From Streptomonospora nanhaiensis (GTDB taxonomy: Bacteria > Actinomycetota > Actinomycetes > Streptosporangiales > Streptosporangiaceae), in contig NZ_JACCFO010000001.1 in the NCBI RefSeq assembly GCF_013410565.1, forward strand, positions 1 to 64,000: 64,000 bases of DNA, written 5' to 3'. A program made the translations under genes and the position numbers. The notes under the pieces were generated by a model. That model ran no database searches. It saw only the letters and a list, made by a program, of their open reading frames with translations, and was not told the origin of the DNA. The first letter of the stretch is position 1. Each line of letters starts with the position of its first letter. Shown piece by piece: positions 1 to 18,039 of this stretch.

Positions 1-682
1 CGGCGACGCCGCGTTCGCCGTCGCCGACGTCGACTGGCGGCGGTTCGTCACCGCCTTCACCGCCGCCCGGCCCACCACCCTGCTCGACGACCTTCCCGAG
101 GCGCGCCGCGCCGCCGAGGAGGCCGCGGGAGCGGCGCCCCCGGCCGGGACCGACCCGGCCGCCGACCTGCGGCGCCGCCTGGCCGCGGTCCCGCCGCCCG
201 AGCGCGACCGCCTCACCCGCGCGCTGGTGCGCGAGCACACGGCGGCGGTGCTCGGCCACGCCGCGCCCGAGGCGGTGGACGAGGCGCGGCCCTTCACCGA
301 CCTCGGCCTGGACTCGGTGATGGCCGTGGAACTGCGCAACCGCCTCGGGGCGGCGACCGGGCTGGCGCTGCCGGTCTCGCTGGCGTTCGACCACCCCACC
401 GTGGCGGCCGTCGCGGCGCACCTGCGCACCGGGCTGGGCGCGGAGGGCGGCGCCGAGGAGCCTCCCGGGTCGGCCGAACTCGCCGCCCTGGAGGCCGTGC
501 TCCCGGGCCTGGACCCCGCCGCCCTGCGGGCCGCCGGCGCCGCCGCGCGGCTGCGCGCGCTGCTGCGGGCCTGCGAGCCCGAGCCCGCCGGCCGCCCGGA
601 CGCCGACGTCTCCCTGGAGGACGCCACGCCCGACGAGGTGTTCGCCCTGATCGACGACGAACTCGACGACCGCCGAACCTGA
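1..682 (+). CDS. Type I polyketide synthase, 3' end (KR tail, ACP, docking domain)
   Basis: This is the last 226 codons of a modular PKS gene that begins before the window; the frame is open from base 2. It starts with a VADVDW segment typical of the end of a ketoreductase domain. An acyl carrier protein follows, with the phosphopantetheine motif LGLDSVMAVELRNRL; the attachment serine codon is at 314-316. The tail is a linker plus an acidic helix (EDATPDEVFALIDDEL) of the kind that forms a C-terminal docking domain. The next gene starts about 50 bases downstream on the same strand with a matching coiled-coil N-terminus, so this protein probably hands its chain to that one. Everything upstream of the KR tail lies outside the window. 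Confidence 0.93.
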   Translation, partial: GDAAFAVADVDWRRFVTAFTAARPTTLLDDLPEARRAAEEAAGAAPPAGTDPAADLRRRLAAVPPPERDRLTRALVREHTAAVLGHAAPEAVDEARPFTDLGLDSVMAVELRNRLGAATGLALPVSLAFDHPTVAAVAAHLRTGLGAEGGAEEPPGSAELAALEAVLPGLDPAALRAAGAAARLRALLRACEPEPAGRPDADVSLEDATPDEVFALIDDELDDRRT

Positions 683-733
683 CCGCACGCCGCGCCGCCG
701 TCCGCGCGGCCACTCCGCAGTTATGGGGCCTTG

Positions 734-9463
<8,730 letters not shown>

Positions 9464-9473
9464 GCTGTGCGCC

Positions 9474-10100
9474 ATGACGCGCTTGGTCTGGGACATGGAC
9501 GGCACGCTGCTCGACTCCACGGAGGTGGTGCCGGACGCGTTCGTCGCGACCGTCCGCGACCTCGGCGGTACGGACGTGGACCGCGAGAAGGTCGTCGCGG
9601 CCTACTCGCTCGGCGTGCCCGAGGTGATGCTCCGGCACCTGCTCGGCCGGCCCCTCGACGACGGCGAGGCCGACCTCTACTACGACCGCCTGCTCGACAG
9701 CAGCGTCGCGCCCTACGACGGCGTGCCGGACACCCTGGCCGCGCTCCGCGAGCACGGCCTCCCGGTGGCCGTCTTCACCGGCGCCAGCAGCCGTGCGGCG
9801 CGGACGATGCTGGCCTCCGCAGGCATCCGCCACGACATCCTGGTCGGCGGGGACCACATCGCCCGCCCCAAGCCCGCCCCGGACGGTGTCCTGGAGGCGG
9901 CGAAACGGCTGGCGGCCGATCCGGCCGAGGTCGTCTACATCGGCGACGCGCCCACCGACCTCCAGGCGGCGCGCTCGGCCGGAGCGCGCGGCGCGGCGGC
10001 CACCTGGGGGCACCTCTACCGCGCCGACGAGCCCGCCCACGTGCGCCTGTCCCGGCCGGAGGACGCGTTGGCGCTGCTGGCCGCACGGGACGACCGCTAG
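9474..10100 (+). CDS. HAD-superfamily phosphatase
   Basis: A 208-residue hydrolase of the phosphoglycolate-phosphatase-like HAD group. Motif I is DMDGT (residues 7-11) with both catalytic aspartates. A helical cap follows (about 15-80). Motif II is the Thr in FTGAS, motif III the Lys in RPKPAPDG, and motif IV is GDAPTD. The substrate cannot be read from the sequence. ATG at 9474 lies 10 bases after the PKS stop, so it is probably cotranscribed with the PKS, but nothing ties its activity to the polyketide. A strong hairpin follows the stop. Confidence 0.85.
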   Translation: MTRLVWDMDGTLLDSTEVVPDAFVATVRDLGGTDVDREKVVAAYSLGVPEVMLRHLLGRPLDDGEADLYYDRLLDSSVAPYDGVPDTLAALREHGLPVAVFTGASSRAARTMLASAGIRHDILVGGDHIARPKPAPDGVLEAAKRLAADPAEVVYIGDAPTDLQAARSAGARGAAATWGHLYRADEPAHVRLSRPEDALALLAARDDR

Positions 10101-10132
10101 GCCCGCGGAAGGGGCGCGGCGCGGCGGCGAGC

Positions 10133-10163
10133 GGGCCGCCGGTGCCCACCGCACCGGCGGCCC
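10133..10163. terminator. Hairpin between convergent genes
   Basis: A perfect 13-bp stem (10133-10145 with 10151-10163) around a 5-base loop lies between the HAD gene (plus) and nrdB (minus). There is no U-tract, as is common in actinomycetes. Its position suits a bidirectional terminator. Confidence 0.7.
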
Positions 10164-10212
10164 TCCAGCGCCCGGCGGCTCCCGGCCGGGTCGGCGGGTG
10201 CCGGTCCCGGTG

Positions 10213-11286
10213 TCAGTCCCAGTCCAGGCCGCCGCCCGACTGGTACTCGATCACCCGCGTCTCGAAGAAGTTCTTCTCCTTCTTCAGGTCCATCAGCTCC
10301 GACATCCACGGGAACGGGTTCTCCGCCTGGTCGAACAGCGGCGCCAGGCCGATCTGCTCGGCGCGGCGGTCGGTGATGAACCGCATGTACTCCTCGCACA
10401 GCGCGGCGTTGAGCCCCAGAATCCCGCGCGGCATGGTCTCGCGGCCGTAGGCCACCTCCAGTTCGCACGCCTCGGCGAGCATGGTGCGCACCTCGTCCTG
10501 GAACTCCGGGGTCCACAGGTGCGGGTTCTCGATCTTGATCTGGTTGATCACGTCGATGCCGAAGTTCAGGTGGATCGACTCGTCGCGCAGGATGTACTGG
10601 TACTGCTCGGCGATCCCCACCATCTTGTTGCGCCGCCCCAGCGACAGGATCTGGGCGAACCCGGTGTAGAACCACATCCCCTCGAACACCACGTAGAAGG
10701 CCACCAGGTCGCGCAGGAACGCCTGGTCGGCCTCCGGCGTGCCGGTGGCGAAGTCGGGGTCCTCCAGGTTGCGGGTGTAGCGCAGCGCCCAGGCGTCCTT
10801 CTCGGTGATCGAGGGGACCTCCCGGTACATGTTGAACAGCTCGCCCTCGTCCAGCCCCAGGCTCTCGCAGATGTACTGGAAGGTGTGGGTGTGCACCGCC
10901 TCCTCGAACGCCTGGCGCAGCAGGTACTGGCGGCACTCGGGGTTGGTGAGGTGGCGGTAGACCGCCAGGACGACGTTGTTGGCCACCAGCGACTCCGCCG
11001 TGGCGAAGAACCCCAGGTTGCGCTTGATCATCAGCCGCTCGTCGGCGCTGAGCCCGTCGGGGGACTTCCACAGCGCGATGTCGGCCTGCATGGCCACCTC
11101 GCTGGGCATCCAGTGGTTGTTGCAGCCGGCCAGGTACTTCTCCCACGCCCAGTGGTACTTCAGCGGCAGCAGTTGGTTGACGTCGGCGCGGGCGTTGATC
11201 ATCGCCTTGTCGCCGACGCTGACCCGCGCGGCGGCGCGGTCGATCTCGCCCAGGCCGGTGGCGGGGGTCTCGTGCGTGCTCGTCAT
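10213..11286 (-). CDS. nrdB: Ribonucleotide reductase small subunit, class Ic type
   Basis: The 357-residue R2 subunit that generates the oxidising equivalent for NrdA. All six expected metal ligands are visible: Glu98, Glu129, His132, Glu202, Glu236 and His239. The position four after His132, where class Ia/Ib enzymes carry the radical tyrosine, is Phe136 (EEAVHTHTF). From memory the Chlamydia trachomatis class Ic protein has Phe127, and every ligand here is offset from it by exactly nine residues. The enzyme is therefore expected to use a tyrosine-free Mn/Fe cofactor. It is encoded 85 bases downstream of nrdA and should be governed by the same B12 riboswitch. The C-terminus ([14 protein letters not shown]...) resembles the R1-docking tail. 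No third gene such as nrdS follows. Confidence 0.96.
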   Translation of the reverse strand: MTSTHETPATGLGEIDRAAARVSVGDKAMINARADVNQLLPLKYHWAWEKYLAGCNNHWMPSEVAMQADIALWKSPDGLSADERLMIKRNLGFFATAESLVANNVVLAVYRHLTNPECRQYLLRQAFEEAVHTHTFQYICESLGLDEGELFNMYREVPSITEKDAWALRYTRNLEDPDFATGTPEADQAFLRDLVAFYVVFEGMWFYTGFAQILSLGRRNKMVGIAEQYQYILRDESIHLNFGIDVINQIKIENPHLWTPEFQDEVRTMLAEACELEVAYGRETMPRGILGLNAALCEEYMRFITDRRAEQIGLAPLFDQAENPFPWMSELMDLKKEKNFFETRVIEYQSGGGLDWD

Positions 11287-11336
11287 CGGTCGGTGTCTTC
11301 CTCGGTCGGACTGTGAGTCGGTGGTCGGACGGCGGG

Positions 11337-11366
11337 GCGGGGGTGCGGCGCGCGCCGCACCCCCGC
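11337..11366. repeat. Perfect 30-bp palindrome in the nrdA-nrdB gap
   Basis: The two 15-base arms (11337-11351 and 11352-11366) are exactly self-complementary with no spacer. It lies 5 bases past the nrdA stop, between nrdA and nrdB. In RNA it would form a strong hairpin that could attenuate nrdB or protect the nrdA 3' end; this role is inferred. Confidence 0.75.
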
Positions 11367-11371
11367 GCGGG

Positions 11372-13837
11372 CTACTGGCAGGCCTCGCACTCGGGGTCGT
11401 CGATCGCGCAGGCCGCGCCCTCGGCCGGCACCGGGCCGGGGGAGGGCGCGGGCGCGGCGGCGGGCGCGGCCGACACCGCGTTCAGCCGCCCGTCGGTGCC
11501 CTTGAGCGTGCTCTTCTCCACGTGCGTGGCGCTCTGCGACCGCAGGTAGTAGGTGGTCTTCAGGCCCGAGCGCCAGGCGCGCCGGTACAGCGCGTCGAGG
11601 CGGCGCCCGCTGGGCTCGGCCATGTAGAGGTTGAGCGACTGCGCCTGGTCGATCCACTTCTGCCGCCGCGACGCCGCGTCCACCAGCCACTCCGGGGCGA
11701 TCTCGAACGCGGTGGCGTACAGCTCCTTGAGGTCGGCCGGCACCCGGTCGATCCGGCCCAGGCTGCCGTCGTGCAGCTTCAGCGCGGCCACCATCTCCTC
11801 GTCCCACAGCCCGCGCTCCTTGAGGTCGCGCACCAGGAACGGGTTGACCACGGTGAAGTCGCCCGACATGTTCGACTTCACATACAGGTTGCGGTACAGC
11901 GGCTCGATGGACTGCCCCACGCCGGTGATGTTGGCGATGGTGGCGGTGGGCGCGATCGCCATCACGTTGGAGTTGCGCATCCCGGCCCGGACCCGCTCGC
12001 GCAGCCCCGACCAGTCCAGCCGCGCGGTGCGGTCGACGTCGAGGTCGCCCCCGCGCGCCTCCTCCAGTTCGGCCAGCGAGTCGATCGGCAGCACGCCCCG
12101 GCTCCACAGCGAGCCCTCGAAGGTGGCGTAGGCGCCGCGCTCGGCGGCCAGGTCGGCCGAGGCGCTGATGGCGTGGTAGGAGATCAGCTCCATGCTCTCG
12201 TCGGCGAACTCCACGGCCTCGGGCGAGGCCACCGGCAGCCGCAGCGTGAACAGGGCGTCCTGGTAGCCCATCAGGCCCAGCCCGATCGGGCGGTGGCGCA
12301 TGTTGGCCCGCTCGGCCTCGGGGATGGTGTAGAGGTTCACGTCGATGACGTTGTCCAGCATCCGCACCGCCGTGCGCACCGTGCGCTCCAGCCGCGCGGT
12401 GTCCAGCCCCTCGGGCGTGACGTGCCGGGCCAGGTTGACCGACCCCAGGTTGCACACCGCCACCTCCTCGGCGCTGGTGTTCAGGGTGATCTCGGTGCAC
12501 AGGTTGGAGGAGTGCACCACCCCGGTGTGGCGCTGCGGCGAGCGCAGGTTGCAGGGGTCCTTGAAGGTGATCCAGGGGTGGCCGGTCTCGAACAGCATCG
12601 TCAGCATCCGCCGCCACAGGTCGACGGCGCGCACCCGCCGCCACACCGCGATCTGCCCGGCCTGCGCCGCGCGCTCGTAGTGCTCGTAGCGCTCGGCGAA
12701 CTCCGCGCCGTAGAGGTCGTGCAGGTCGGGCACCTCGTCGGGGGAGAACAGCGTCCACTCCGCGTCGGCCTCCACCCGGCGCAGGAACAGGTCGGGCACC
12801 CAGTTGGCGGTGTTCATGTCGTGGGTGCGGCGCCGCTCGTCGCCGGTGTTCTTGCGCAGGTCGAGGAACTCCTCGATGTCGATGTGCCAGGTCTCCAGGT
12901 AGGCGCACACCGCGCCCTTGCGCTTGCCGCCCTGGTTGACCGCCACGGCGGTGTCGTTGGCGATCTTGAGGAACGGCACCACGCCCTGGCTGGAGCCGTT
13001 GGTGCCGCGGATGTGGGCGCCGATCCCGCGCACCGGGGTCCAGTCGTTGCCCAGGCCGCCGGAGTACTTCGACAGCAGCGCGTTGTTGCTGATGGAGTGG
13101 AAGATCGACTTCAGGTCGTCCTCCACCGTCGTCAGGAAGCACGACGACAGCTGCGGCCGGGGCGTGCCGGAGTTGAACAGGGTCGGCGTGGAGCACATGA
13201 AGTCGAACGAGGACAGCAGGTCGTAGAACTCCACCGCGCGCGCCTCGCGGTCGTCCTCGCCCAGGGCCAGCCCCATGGCGATCCGCATGAAGAACGCCTG
13301 CGGCAGCTCGTAGCGGGTGCCCCGGTGGTGCAGGAAGTAGCGGTCGTAGAGGGTCTGCAACCCCAGCAGCGTGAACTCCAGGTCGCGCTCGGGCCGCAGC
13401 GCGGCGCCCAGCCGCTCCAGGTCGAAGTCGGCCAGGCGCGGGTCGAGCTGGCCCAGCTCCACCCCGCGCGCCACGTAGGCCGCCAGGTAGCCCGGGTAGC
13501 GCGCGGGCATGTCGTCCTGCCCGGCGGTGTCGGGGTGCCCGGAGACGAAGCTCAGCGCCTCGCGGCGCAGGGTGTCCAGCAGCAGCCGCGCCGCCACCCG
13601 CGAGTACACCGGGTCGGCCTCAACGAACGCGCGGGCGGCCATCACCAGCGCCTCGTCCACCTCGGCCGCGCTGATGCCGGGGTAGAGGGCGCGCCGCGCC
13701 TCGGCTACCACCGGTCCGGGATCGGCCCCGGGCAGACCGGCGCACGCCATCGCCACGGCCGCCGCCACCCGCTGACCGGGCTCGGCCCGGTCGGCGGCGG
13801 CGGAGGATGCGGCGGGCAGTGCGGTGTCGAGGGTCAT
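11372..13837 (-). CDS. nrdA: Ribonucleotide reductase large subunit
   Basis: An 821-residue catalytic R1 subunit that reduces ribonucleoside diphosphates. The N-terminal ~100 residues look like an ATP-cone allosteric domain. The core has the SSCFL cysteine, a NLCTEI motif with the thiyl Cys flanked by Asn and Glu, and the paired-Tyr region near the end. The C-terminus has the redox cysteines ([12 protein letters not shown]) for thioredoxin-type re-reduction. I chose ATG 13837, preceded by a TTGGAGCC ribosome site; longer frames upstream run through the riboswitch and have no coding character. nrdB follows on the same strand. Transcription should depend on the cobalamin riboswitch in the leader. 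Confidence 0.95.
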   Translation of the reverse strand: MTLDTALPAASSAAADRAEPGQRVAAAVAMACAGLPGADPGPVVAEARRALYPGISAAEVDEALVMAARAFVEADPVYSRVAARLLLDTLRREALSFVSGHPDTAGQDDMPARYPGYLAAYVARGVELGQLDPRLADFDLERLGAALRPERDLEFTLLGLQTLYDRYFLHHRGTRYELPQAFFMRIAMGLALGEDDREARAVEFYDLLSSFDFMCSTPTLFNSGTPRPQLSSCFLTTVEDDLKSIFHSISNNALLSKYSGGLGNDWTPVRGIGAHIRGTNGSSQGVVPFLKIANDTAVAVNQGGKRKGAVCAYLETWHIDIEEFLDLRKNTGDERRRTHDMNTANWVPDLFLRRVEADAEWTLFSPDEVPDLHDLYGAEFAERYEHYERAAQAGQIAVWRRVRAVDLWRRMLTMLFETGHPWITFKDPCNLRSPQRHTGVVHSSNLCTEITLNTSAEEVAVCNLGSVNLARHVTPEGLDTARLERTVRTAVRMLDNVIDVNLYTIPEAERANMRHRPIGLGLMGYQDALFTLRLPVASPEAVEFADESMELISYHAISASADLAAERGAYATFEGSLWSRGVLPIDSLAELEEARGGDLDVDRTARLDWSGLRERVRAGMRNSNVMAIAPTATIANITGVGQSIEPLYRNLYVKSNMSGDFTVVNPFLVRDLKERGLWDEEMVAALKLHDGSLGRIDRVPADLKELYATAFEIAPEWLVDAASRRQKWIDQAQSLNLYMAEPSGRRLDALYRRAWRSGLKTTYYLRSQSATHVEKSTLKGTDGRLNAVSAAPAAAPAPSPGPVPAEGAACAIDDPECEACQ

Positions 13838-13996
13838 GGATGGCTCCAACCTGGTTAGACGCTGATCCGGTGGGACCGGCGGGGGTCGGAGCGCACGCGT
13901 CCGCACGGCCGCCCGGGAAGGGAGACCCGCCCAGGGCACGGCGGACGAGCACGGCGGCCCGCCCGCGAGGCCCCGTTGCGGTGCGCGCCGGTTTGC

Positions 13997-14222
13997 GCGC
14001 ACACCGGTGGCAGGTCTTCGGACTCGCGGGCTCAGGGCGGACAGTCCAGCGCCCCTCCTACGGCCGCCGCTTCCCAGCGCGCGAGGCGCCAGTGCGTCAT
14101 GGCGGCGTTCGGCGGCGTCCGCCCGCCCCCGTGGGGTGCGCGCGGCGCCGTTTCCCGCATACCGCTGCGGGGCAGTCCCGGATTCGCACCGGGTTCCCTC
14201 TTGCCTCACCGGGGTGTGCGCC
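13997..14222 (-). promoter_or_regulatory. Cobalamin (AdoCbl) riboswitch upstream of nrdA
   Basis: On the minus strand this stretch shows the conserved core GGTGCGAATCCGGGACTGCC followed by CCGCAGCGGTAT, and near its 3' end a B12-box-like GAGTCCGAAGACCTGCC. Its ends pair (GCGCACACC near 14222 with the complement at 13997-14005) to close a P1 stem. It lies 160 bases before the nrdA start. Known Streptomyces biology: such a riboswitch turns off the oxygen-dependent reductase when B12 is available for the class II enzyme NrdJ. The expression platform in 13838-13996 was not resolved. Confidence 0.93.
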
Positions 14223-14245
14223 CCGATGAACCACCAGCGCCCGAG

Positions 14246-14261
14246 ATACTACATGTTGTGC
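14246..14261. promoter_or_regulatory. Candidate NrdR box
   Basis: The 16-mer ATACTACATGTTGTGC resembles the palindromic NrdR box of ribonucleotide reductase promoters (consensus roughly ACACTAnATnTTGTGT, from memory). It lies just upstream of the riboswitch, where the nrdAB promoter should be. NrdR boxes usually come in pairs about 31-32 bp apart; the only candidate partner (around 14280-14295) is weak and offset by 34 bp. Confidence 0.4.
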
Positions 14262-14383
14262 CTGGGGTTCGCGACAACCGCAATCCATGGAGTGTCGGGG
14301 TGGAATCCGGGGGCGGGGGAGTGGTAGGAGGGCAGCCCGAAGGCGCGGACGGCGGCCCCGCCCGCGCCCGTGCCCGCGCGCAC

Positions 14384-15382
14384 CTAGTCGGGGTCCGGGG
14401 CCTCCCCGCCGCGGGCGGCCGCCGCGCCGCCGGAGGCCTCCGGGCCGGAGGGCGCCTCGGCGGCGCGGGGGGCGCCCGGCCGCCGGGTGGCCCCGGCGCT
14501 GGCCGCCACCACGCAGCCGATCGCCAGCCACTGCCAGCCCGACAGCCACTGGCCCAGCAGCACCATGCCCACCAGCGCCGCCACCGCCGGCTCCAGGCTC
14601 ATCAGGATTCCGAACACCCGGGGCGGCATCCGGCGCAGCGCCTGCAACTCCAGCGTGTAGGGCACCACCGACGACAGCAGCCCGATCGCCAGCCCCAGCA
14701 GCAGCATCCCGGGGTCCAGCAGGGCGGTGCCGCCCTCGGCGATCCCGGCCGGGGCCACCAGCACCGCGGCCACCACGCCGGCCACGGCCAGCCCCGACAT
14801 GCCGGAGAACCTGCGCCCGGTCGCGGCGCTGAGCAGGATGTAGGCCGCCCACATGGCCCCGGCCAGCAGCGCGAACAGCACTCCGGCCGGCGAGACCGCG
14901 CCGTCGCTGCGGCCCAGCAGCAGCACGCCGGTCCCGGCCAGCGCCACCCACACCAGGTCCACGCGCCGCCGCGACCCCGCCACGGCCACCGCCAGCGGGC
15001 CCAGGAACTCGATGGTGACCGCGATCCCCATGGGGATGCGCGCGAACGCCTGGTAGATGGCGAAGTTCATCACGCCCAGGCTGACCCCGAAGCCCGCGGC
15101 CACCAGCCAGTCGCTCCGGCTGCGCCCGCGCAGCGACGGCCGCGCCAGCGCCAGCAGCACCAGCCCGGAGGCCAGCAGCCGCAGCCACACCACGGCGCTG
15201 GGCGGCAGCACCTCGAACATCCGCCCGGCCAGCCCGGCACCGGCCTGCAGCGACACGATCCCCACCAGCACCAGCCAGGTGGGCGGCACGGAGTCCCCGG
15301 CGGTCCTCAGCAGGGCCGCCCAGCCGGGCGCCCCCCGCCACATCGGATCATTGGATGAACCCACCGCCGCGCTCGTGCTCAC
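14384..15382 (-). CDS. EamA/RhtA-type drug-metabolite exporter
   Basis: A 332-residue inner-membrane protein with about ten hydrophobic segments in the two five-helix repeats of the DMT superfamily. [19 protein letters not shown] and [15 protein letters not shown] are close to the RhtA (threonine/homoserine exporter) subgroup, so amino-acid or metabolite efflux is likely but the substrate is unknown. The C-terminus is a low-complexity Ala/Gly/Glu tail. GTG 15382 is used; a Met 13 codons inside is an alternative. It is a stand-alone gene divergent from the arginine deiminase gene. Confidence 0.85.
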   Translation of the reverse strand: MSTSAAVGSSNDPMWRGAPGWAALLRTAGDSVPPTWLVLVGIVSLQAGAGLAGRMFEVLPPSAVVWLRLLASGLVLLALARPSLRGRSRSDWLVAAGFGVSLGVMNFAIYQAFARIPMGIAVTIEFLGPLAVAVAGSRRRVDLVWVALAGTGVLLLGRSDGAVSPAGVLFALLAGAMWAAYILLSAATGRRFSGMSGLAVAGVVAAVLVAPAGIAEGGTALLDPGMLLLGLAIGLLSSVVPYTLELQALRRMPPRVFGILMSLEPAVAALVGMVLLGQWLSGWQWLAIGCVVAASAGATRRPGAPRAAEAPSGPEASGGAAAARGGEAPDPD

Positions 15383-15504
15383 GGCCGCCCATCCTACGCA
15401 CGCGGTTCCGCCGCAACCACGAGGTTTGCGCCCCCGGAAGCGACGGAATGCTCACATTCGCCACCCGCCGCCCGGCGCGTGGCCCCAGCGAACGGAGGGC
15501 GCCC

Positions 15505-16725
15505 ATGGTGTTCTCGGTGACCTCCGAGACCGGCCCGCTCAAGCAGGTGATCGTGCACCGGCCCGACCTGGAGCTGAGCCGGCTCACACCGTCCAACAAC
15601 GACGCGCTGCTGTTCGACGACGTGCTGTGGGCCCAGCGCGCCCGCGAGGAGCACGACGCCTTCACCGACCTCCTGCGCCGCAGGGGCGTGCGCGTGCACT
15701 GGTTCGGCGACCTCCTGGAGGAGGCGCTGGCCCTGCCCGAGGCCCGCGCCCACGTCCTCGACAGCGTCCTGGACGAGCGGTTCTTCGGCCCGATGGCGGT
15801 GGACTCCCTGCGCGCGGCGTTCGAGGCCATGGACACCGCCACCCTGCGCCGGTTCCTCATCGGCGGCATCACCAAGGCCGAGCTCCTGGAGCGCATGGCC
15901 GAGCCCAAGTCGGTGTGGTTCCACACCCTCGACCCCCACGACTTCGTGCTCACCCCGCTGCCCAACCACATGTTCACCCGCGACACCTCCTGCTGGATCG
16001 CCAACGGGGTGTCGATCAACGTCATGCGCAAGAAGGCCCGCCGCCGCGAGACCATCCACTACGAGGCGGTGTACCGCTGGCACCCCATGTTCGCCGGCGA
16101 GCCGTTCGAGCTGTGGAACCCCGGCCGGGCGTGGGGCCCGGCCACCATCGAGGGCGGCGACATCATGCCCATCGGCAACGGCTCGGTGCTGGTGGGCCTG
16201 AGCGAGCGCACCCGCCCCCAGGCGGTGGAGCTGCTGGCCCACGAGCTGTTCGCGCGCGGCGGCGCCCGGCGCCTGCTGGGCCTGTGGATGCCCAAGGCGC
16301 GCGCCATCATGCACCTGGACACCGTCATGACCTGCGTGGACGAGGGCGTGTTCACCAAGTACGCCGGGCTGGGCATGCTGCCGTCCTACACCATCGAGCC
16401 CGGCGACACCGACAAGGAGCTGAAGGTCACCGACCACCCGCCCGAGGACATGCACCGCGCCATCGCCGCCGCGGCCGGCCTGGACGACATCCGGGTGCTC
16501 ACCCCCACCCAGGACGTGTTCAGCTCCGAGCGCGAGCAGTGGGACGACGGCTGCAACGTCTTCGCGCTGGAGCCCGGCGTGGTGGTCGCCTACGAGCGCA
16601 ACGCCACCTCCAACGCCTTCCTCAGCGCCAACGGGGTGGAGGTGCTGCCCATCATGGGCAGCGAGCTGGGCCGGGGCCGCGGCGGACCGCACTGCATGAC
16701 CTGCCCGCTGGAGCGCGCCGACTGA
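15505..16725 (+). CDS. arcA: Arginine deiminase
   Basis: A 406-residue amidinotransferase-fold enzyme that hydrolyses L-arginine to citrulline and ammonia. Family motifs are present in order: [14 protein letters not shown] at the N-terminus, [12 protein letters not shown] (guanidinium-binding Asp region), the catalytic His region around residue 270 ([13 protein letters not shown]), and the nucleophilic Cys near the C-terminus in [17 protein letters not shown] 15505 follows a GGAGGG ribosome site and matches the usual family start. No arcB, arcC or arcD genes are nearby, so it is not part of a full arginine fermentation operon here. Confidence 0.95.
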   Translation: MVFSVTSETGPLKQVIVHRPDLELSRLTPSNNDALLFDDVLWAQRAREEHDAFTDLLRRRGVRVHWFGDLLEEALALPEARAHVLDSVLDERFFGPMAVDSLRAAFEAMDTATLRRFLIGGITKAELLERMAEPKSVWFHTLDPHDFVLTPLPNHMFTRDTSCWIANGVSINVMRKKARRRETIHYEAVYRWHPMFAGEPFELWNPGRAWGPATIEGGDIMPIGNGSVLVGLSERTRPQAVELLAHELFARGGARRLLGLWMPKARAIMHLDTVMTCVDEGVFTKYAGLGMLPSYTIEPGDTDKELKVTDHPPEDMHRAIAAAAGLDDIRVLTPTQDVFSSEREQWDDGCNVFALEPGVVVAYERNATSNAFLSANGVEVLPIMGSELGRGRGGPHCMTCPLERAD

Positions 16726-16755
16726 GCCCGCCCGCGCCGCAGCGGTGGGCGGCGC

Positions 16756-17136
16756 TCAGCGCGGGGGAGCGGCGGTGCGGTGGGCCGGGTCCTGCGCCGC
16801 ATCGGTGCCCACGCCGGGCCGGGTGCCCGGGCGGCTCGCGACCGCGCCGGTCACCGCCGCGATTGCCATCAGCCACGCCAGCGCCTCCACGGCCGGCTGG
16901 AGCAGGATCATCACCACGCCCACGGAGGAGTGCCCGCCAACCCCCGCGCCGACCTGCACCAGCAGCCACACCACCGGCAGCGCCGCCGCCGCGAGCTGCG
17001 CGGCCAGGGCGCCCCACATCAGCCGCGCCCCCGCCGGGCGGCGGCGCGCCAGCACCACGGCGCCCACCGCGCACACCAGCAGCGGCGGCCCCAGCGTGCG
17101 GACGACGCTCACCCACGGCATCCCGATCAGCTCCAC
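16756..17136 (-). CDS. Small predicted membrane protein
   Basis: A 126-residue protein with three or four hydrophobic segments (about 13-30, 42-62, 70-95) and a polar C-terminal tail. I do not recognise a family. It is convergent with the arginine deiminase gene and lies about 50 bases after the ABC permease end on the same strand. Codon use matches neighbouring genes. Function unknown. Confidence 0.6.
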   Translation of the reverse strand: MELIGMPWVSVVRTLGPPLLVCAVGAVVLARRRPAGARLMWGALAAQLAAAALPVVWLLVQVGAGVGGHSSVGVVMILLQPAVEALAWLMAIAAVTGAVASRPGTRPGVGTDAAQDPAHRTAAPPR

Positions 17137-17187
17137 GGGGCGATGCTAGCGCCGCGGGGCCACTGCCGCGCCCGCCCGCGCGGGCGG

Positions 17188-18039
17188 TCACTCCCAGCGG
17201 AAGAACCGCCCGGCCAGCGCGGCGCCCGCCGCGGCCCACACCGCCAGCACCGCCACGGGCCACAGGGCCGGCGGCGCGCCCTCGGCCAGCACCGACCGCA
17301 GGCCGTCGGCCAGCGCGGTGATGGGCAGCGCCTCCAGGACCGGGCGCACCGCCTCGGGCAGCCGGTCCAGGGGGAACACCACCCCGCCGGCGCCCAGCAG
17401 CACCACGTAGACGAGGTTGGCGGCGGCCAGGGTGGCCTCGGCGCGCAGCGTCCCGGCCATCAGCAGCGCCAGCGCGCTGAAGGCGGCGGTGGCCAGCAGC
17501 ACCAGCAGCACCGCGTAGCCCGCGGTCACCGCGCTCAGCTCCGGCCGCCAGCCCAGCGCGGCGGCGGTCGCGCAGATCAGCACCGCCTGCAGCGCCTGCA
17601 CGGCCAGCACCGCCAGCGTCTTGGCCGCCAGCAGCCCGGCGCGCGGCAGCGGGGTGGCGCCCAGGCGCTTGAGCACCCCGTAGCGGCGCTCGAACCCGGT
17701 GCCGATCGCCTGGCCGGTGAAGGCGGTGGACAGCACCGCCAGCGCCAGCACGCCCGGCGCCAGGAAGTCCACGCGCGGCCCCGGCCCCAGGTCCAGCACG
17801 GGCGTGGCGCTGAAGCCCACGAGCAGCAGCAGCGGAATGACCATGGTCAGCAGCAGCTGCTCGCCGTTGCGCAGCATGATGCGCAGCTCCATGCCGGCCT
17901 GCGCCGCCACCATGCGGTGCAGCGGGGCCGCCCTCGGTGCGGGGGCGAACACGCCCTCGGCCGGGGCGGCCGAGGGGGGTGTGCCGGCGGTGCCGGCGGT
18001 GCCGGAGGTGTCGGTTCTCAGGGTTGGCTGTTCGCTCAT
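17188..18039 (-). CDS. ABC-2 type transporter permease
   Basis: A 283-residue membrane subunit with six hydrophobic spans after a ~55-residue cytoplasmic N-terminus. LRNGEQLLLTMVIPLLLL and FERRYGVLKRLGATPLPR are typical ABC2_membrane features. Its ATG shares one base with the TGA of the upstream ATPase gene (TGATG), so the two are translationally coupled and should form one exporter. The substrate is unknown; this architecture is common for drug or lipid efflux. Confidence 0.88.
   Translation of the reverse strand: MSEQPTLRTDTSGTAGTAGTPPSAAPAEGVFAPAPRAAPLHRMVAAQAGMELRIMLRNGEQLLLTMVIPLLLLVGFSATPVLDLGPGPRVDFLAPGVLALAVLSTAFTGQAIGTGFERRYGVLKRLGATPLPRAGLLAAKTLAVLAVQALQAVLICATAAALGWRPELSAVTAGYAVLLVLLATAAFSALALLMAGTLRAEATLAAANLVYVVLLGAGGVVFPLDRLPEAVRPVLEALPITALADGLRSVLAEGAPPALWPVAVLAVWAAAGAALAGRFFRWE

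Noticed and set aside
10976-13858. 960-codon plus-strand frame opposite nrdA/nrdB
   Set aside because: An antisense shadow of the reductase genes; no family features and no ribosome site.
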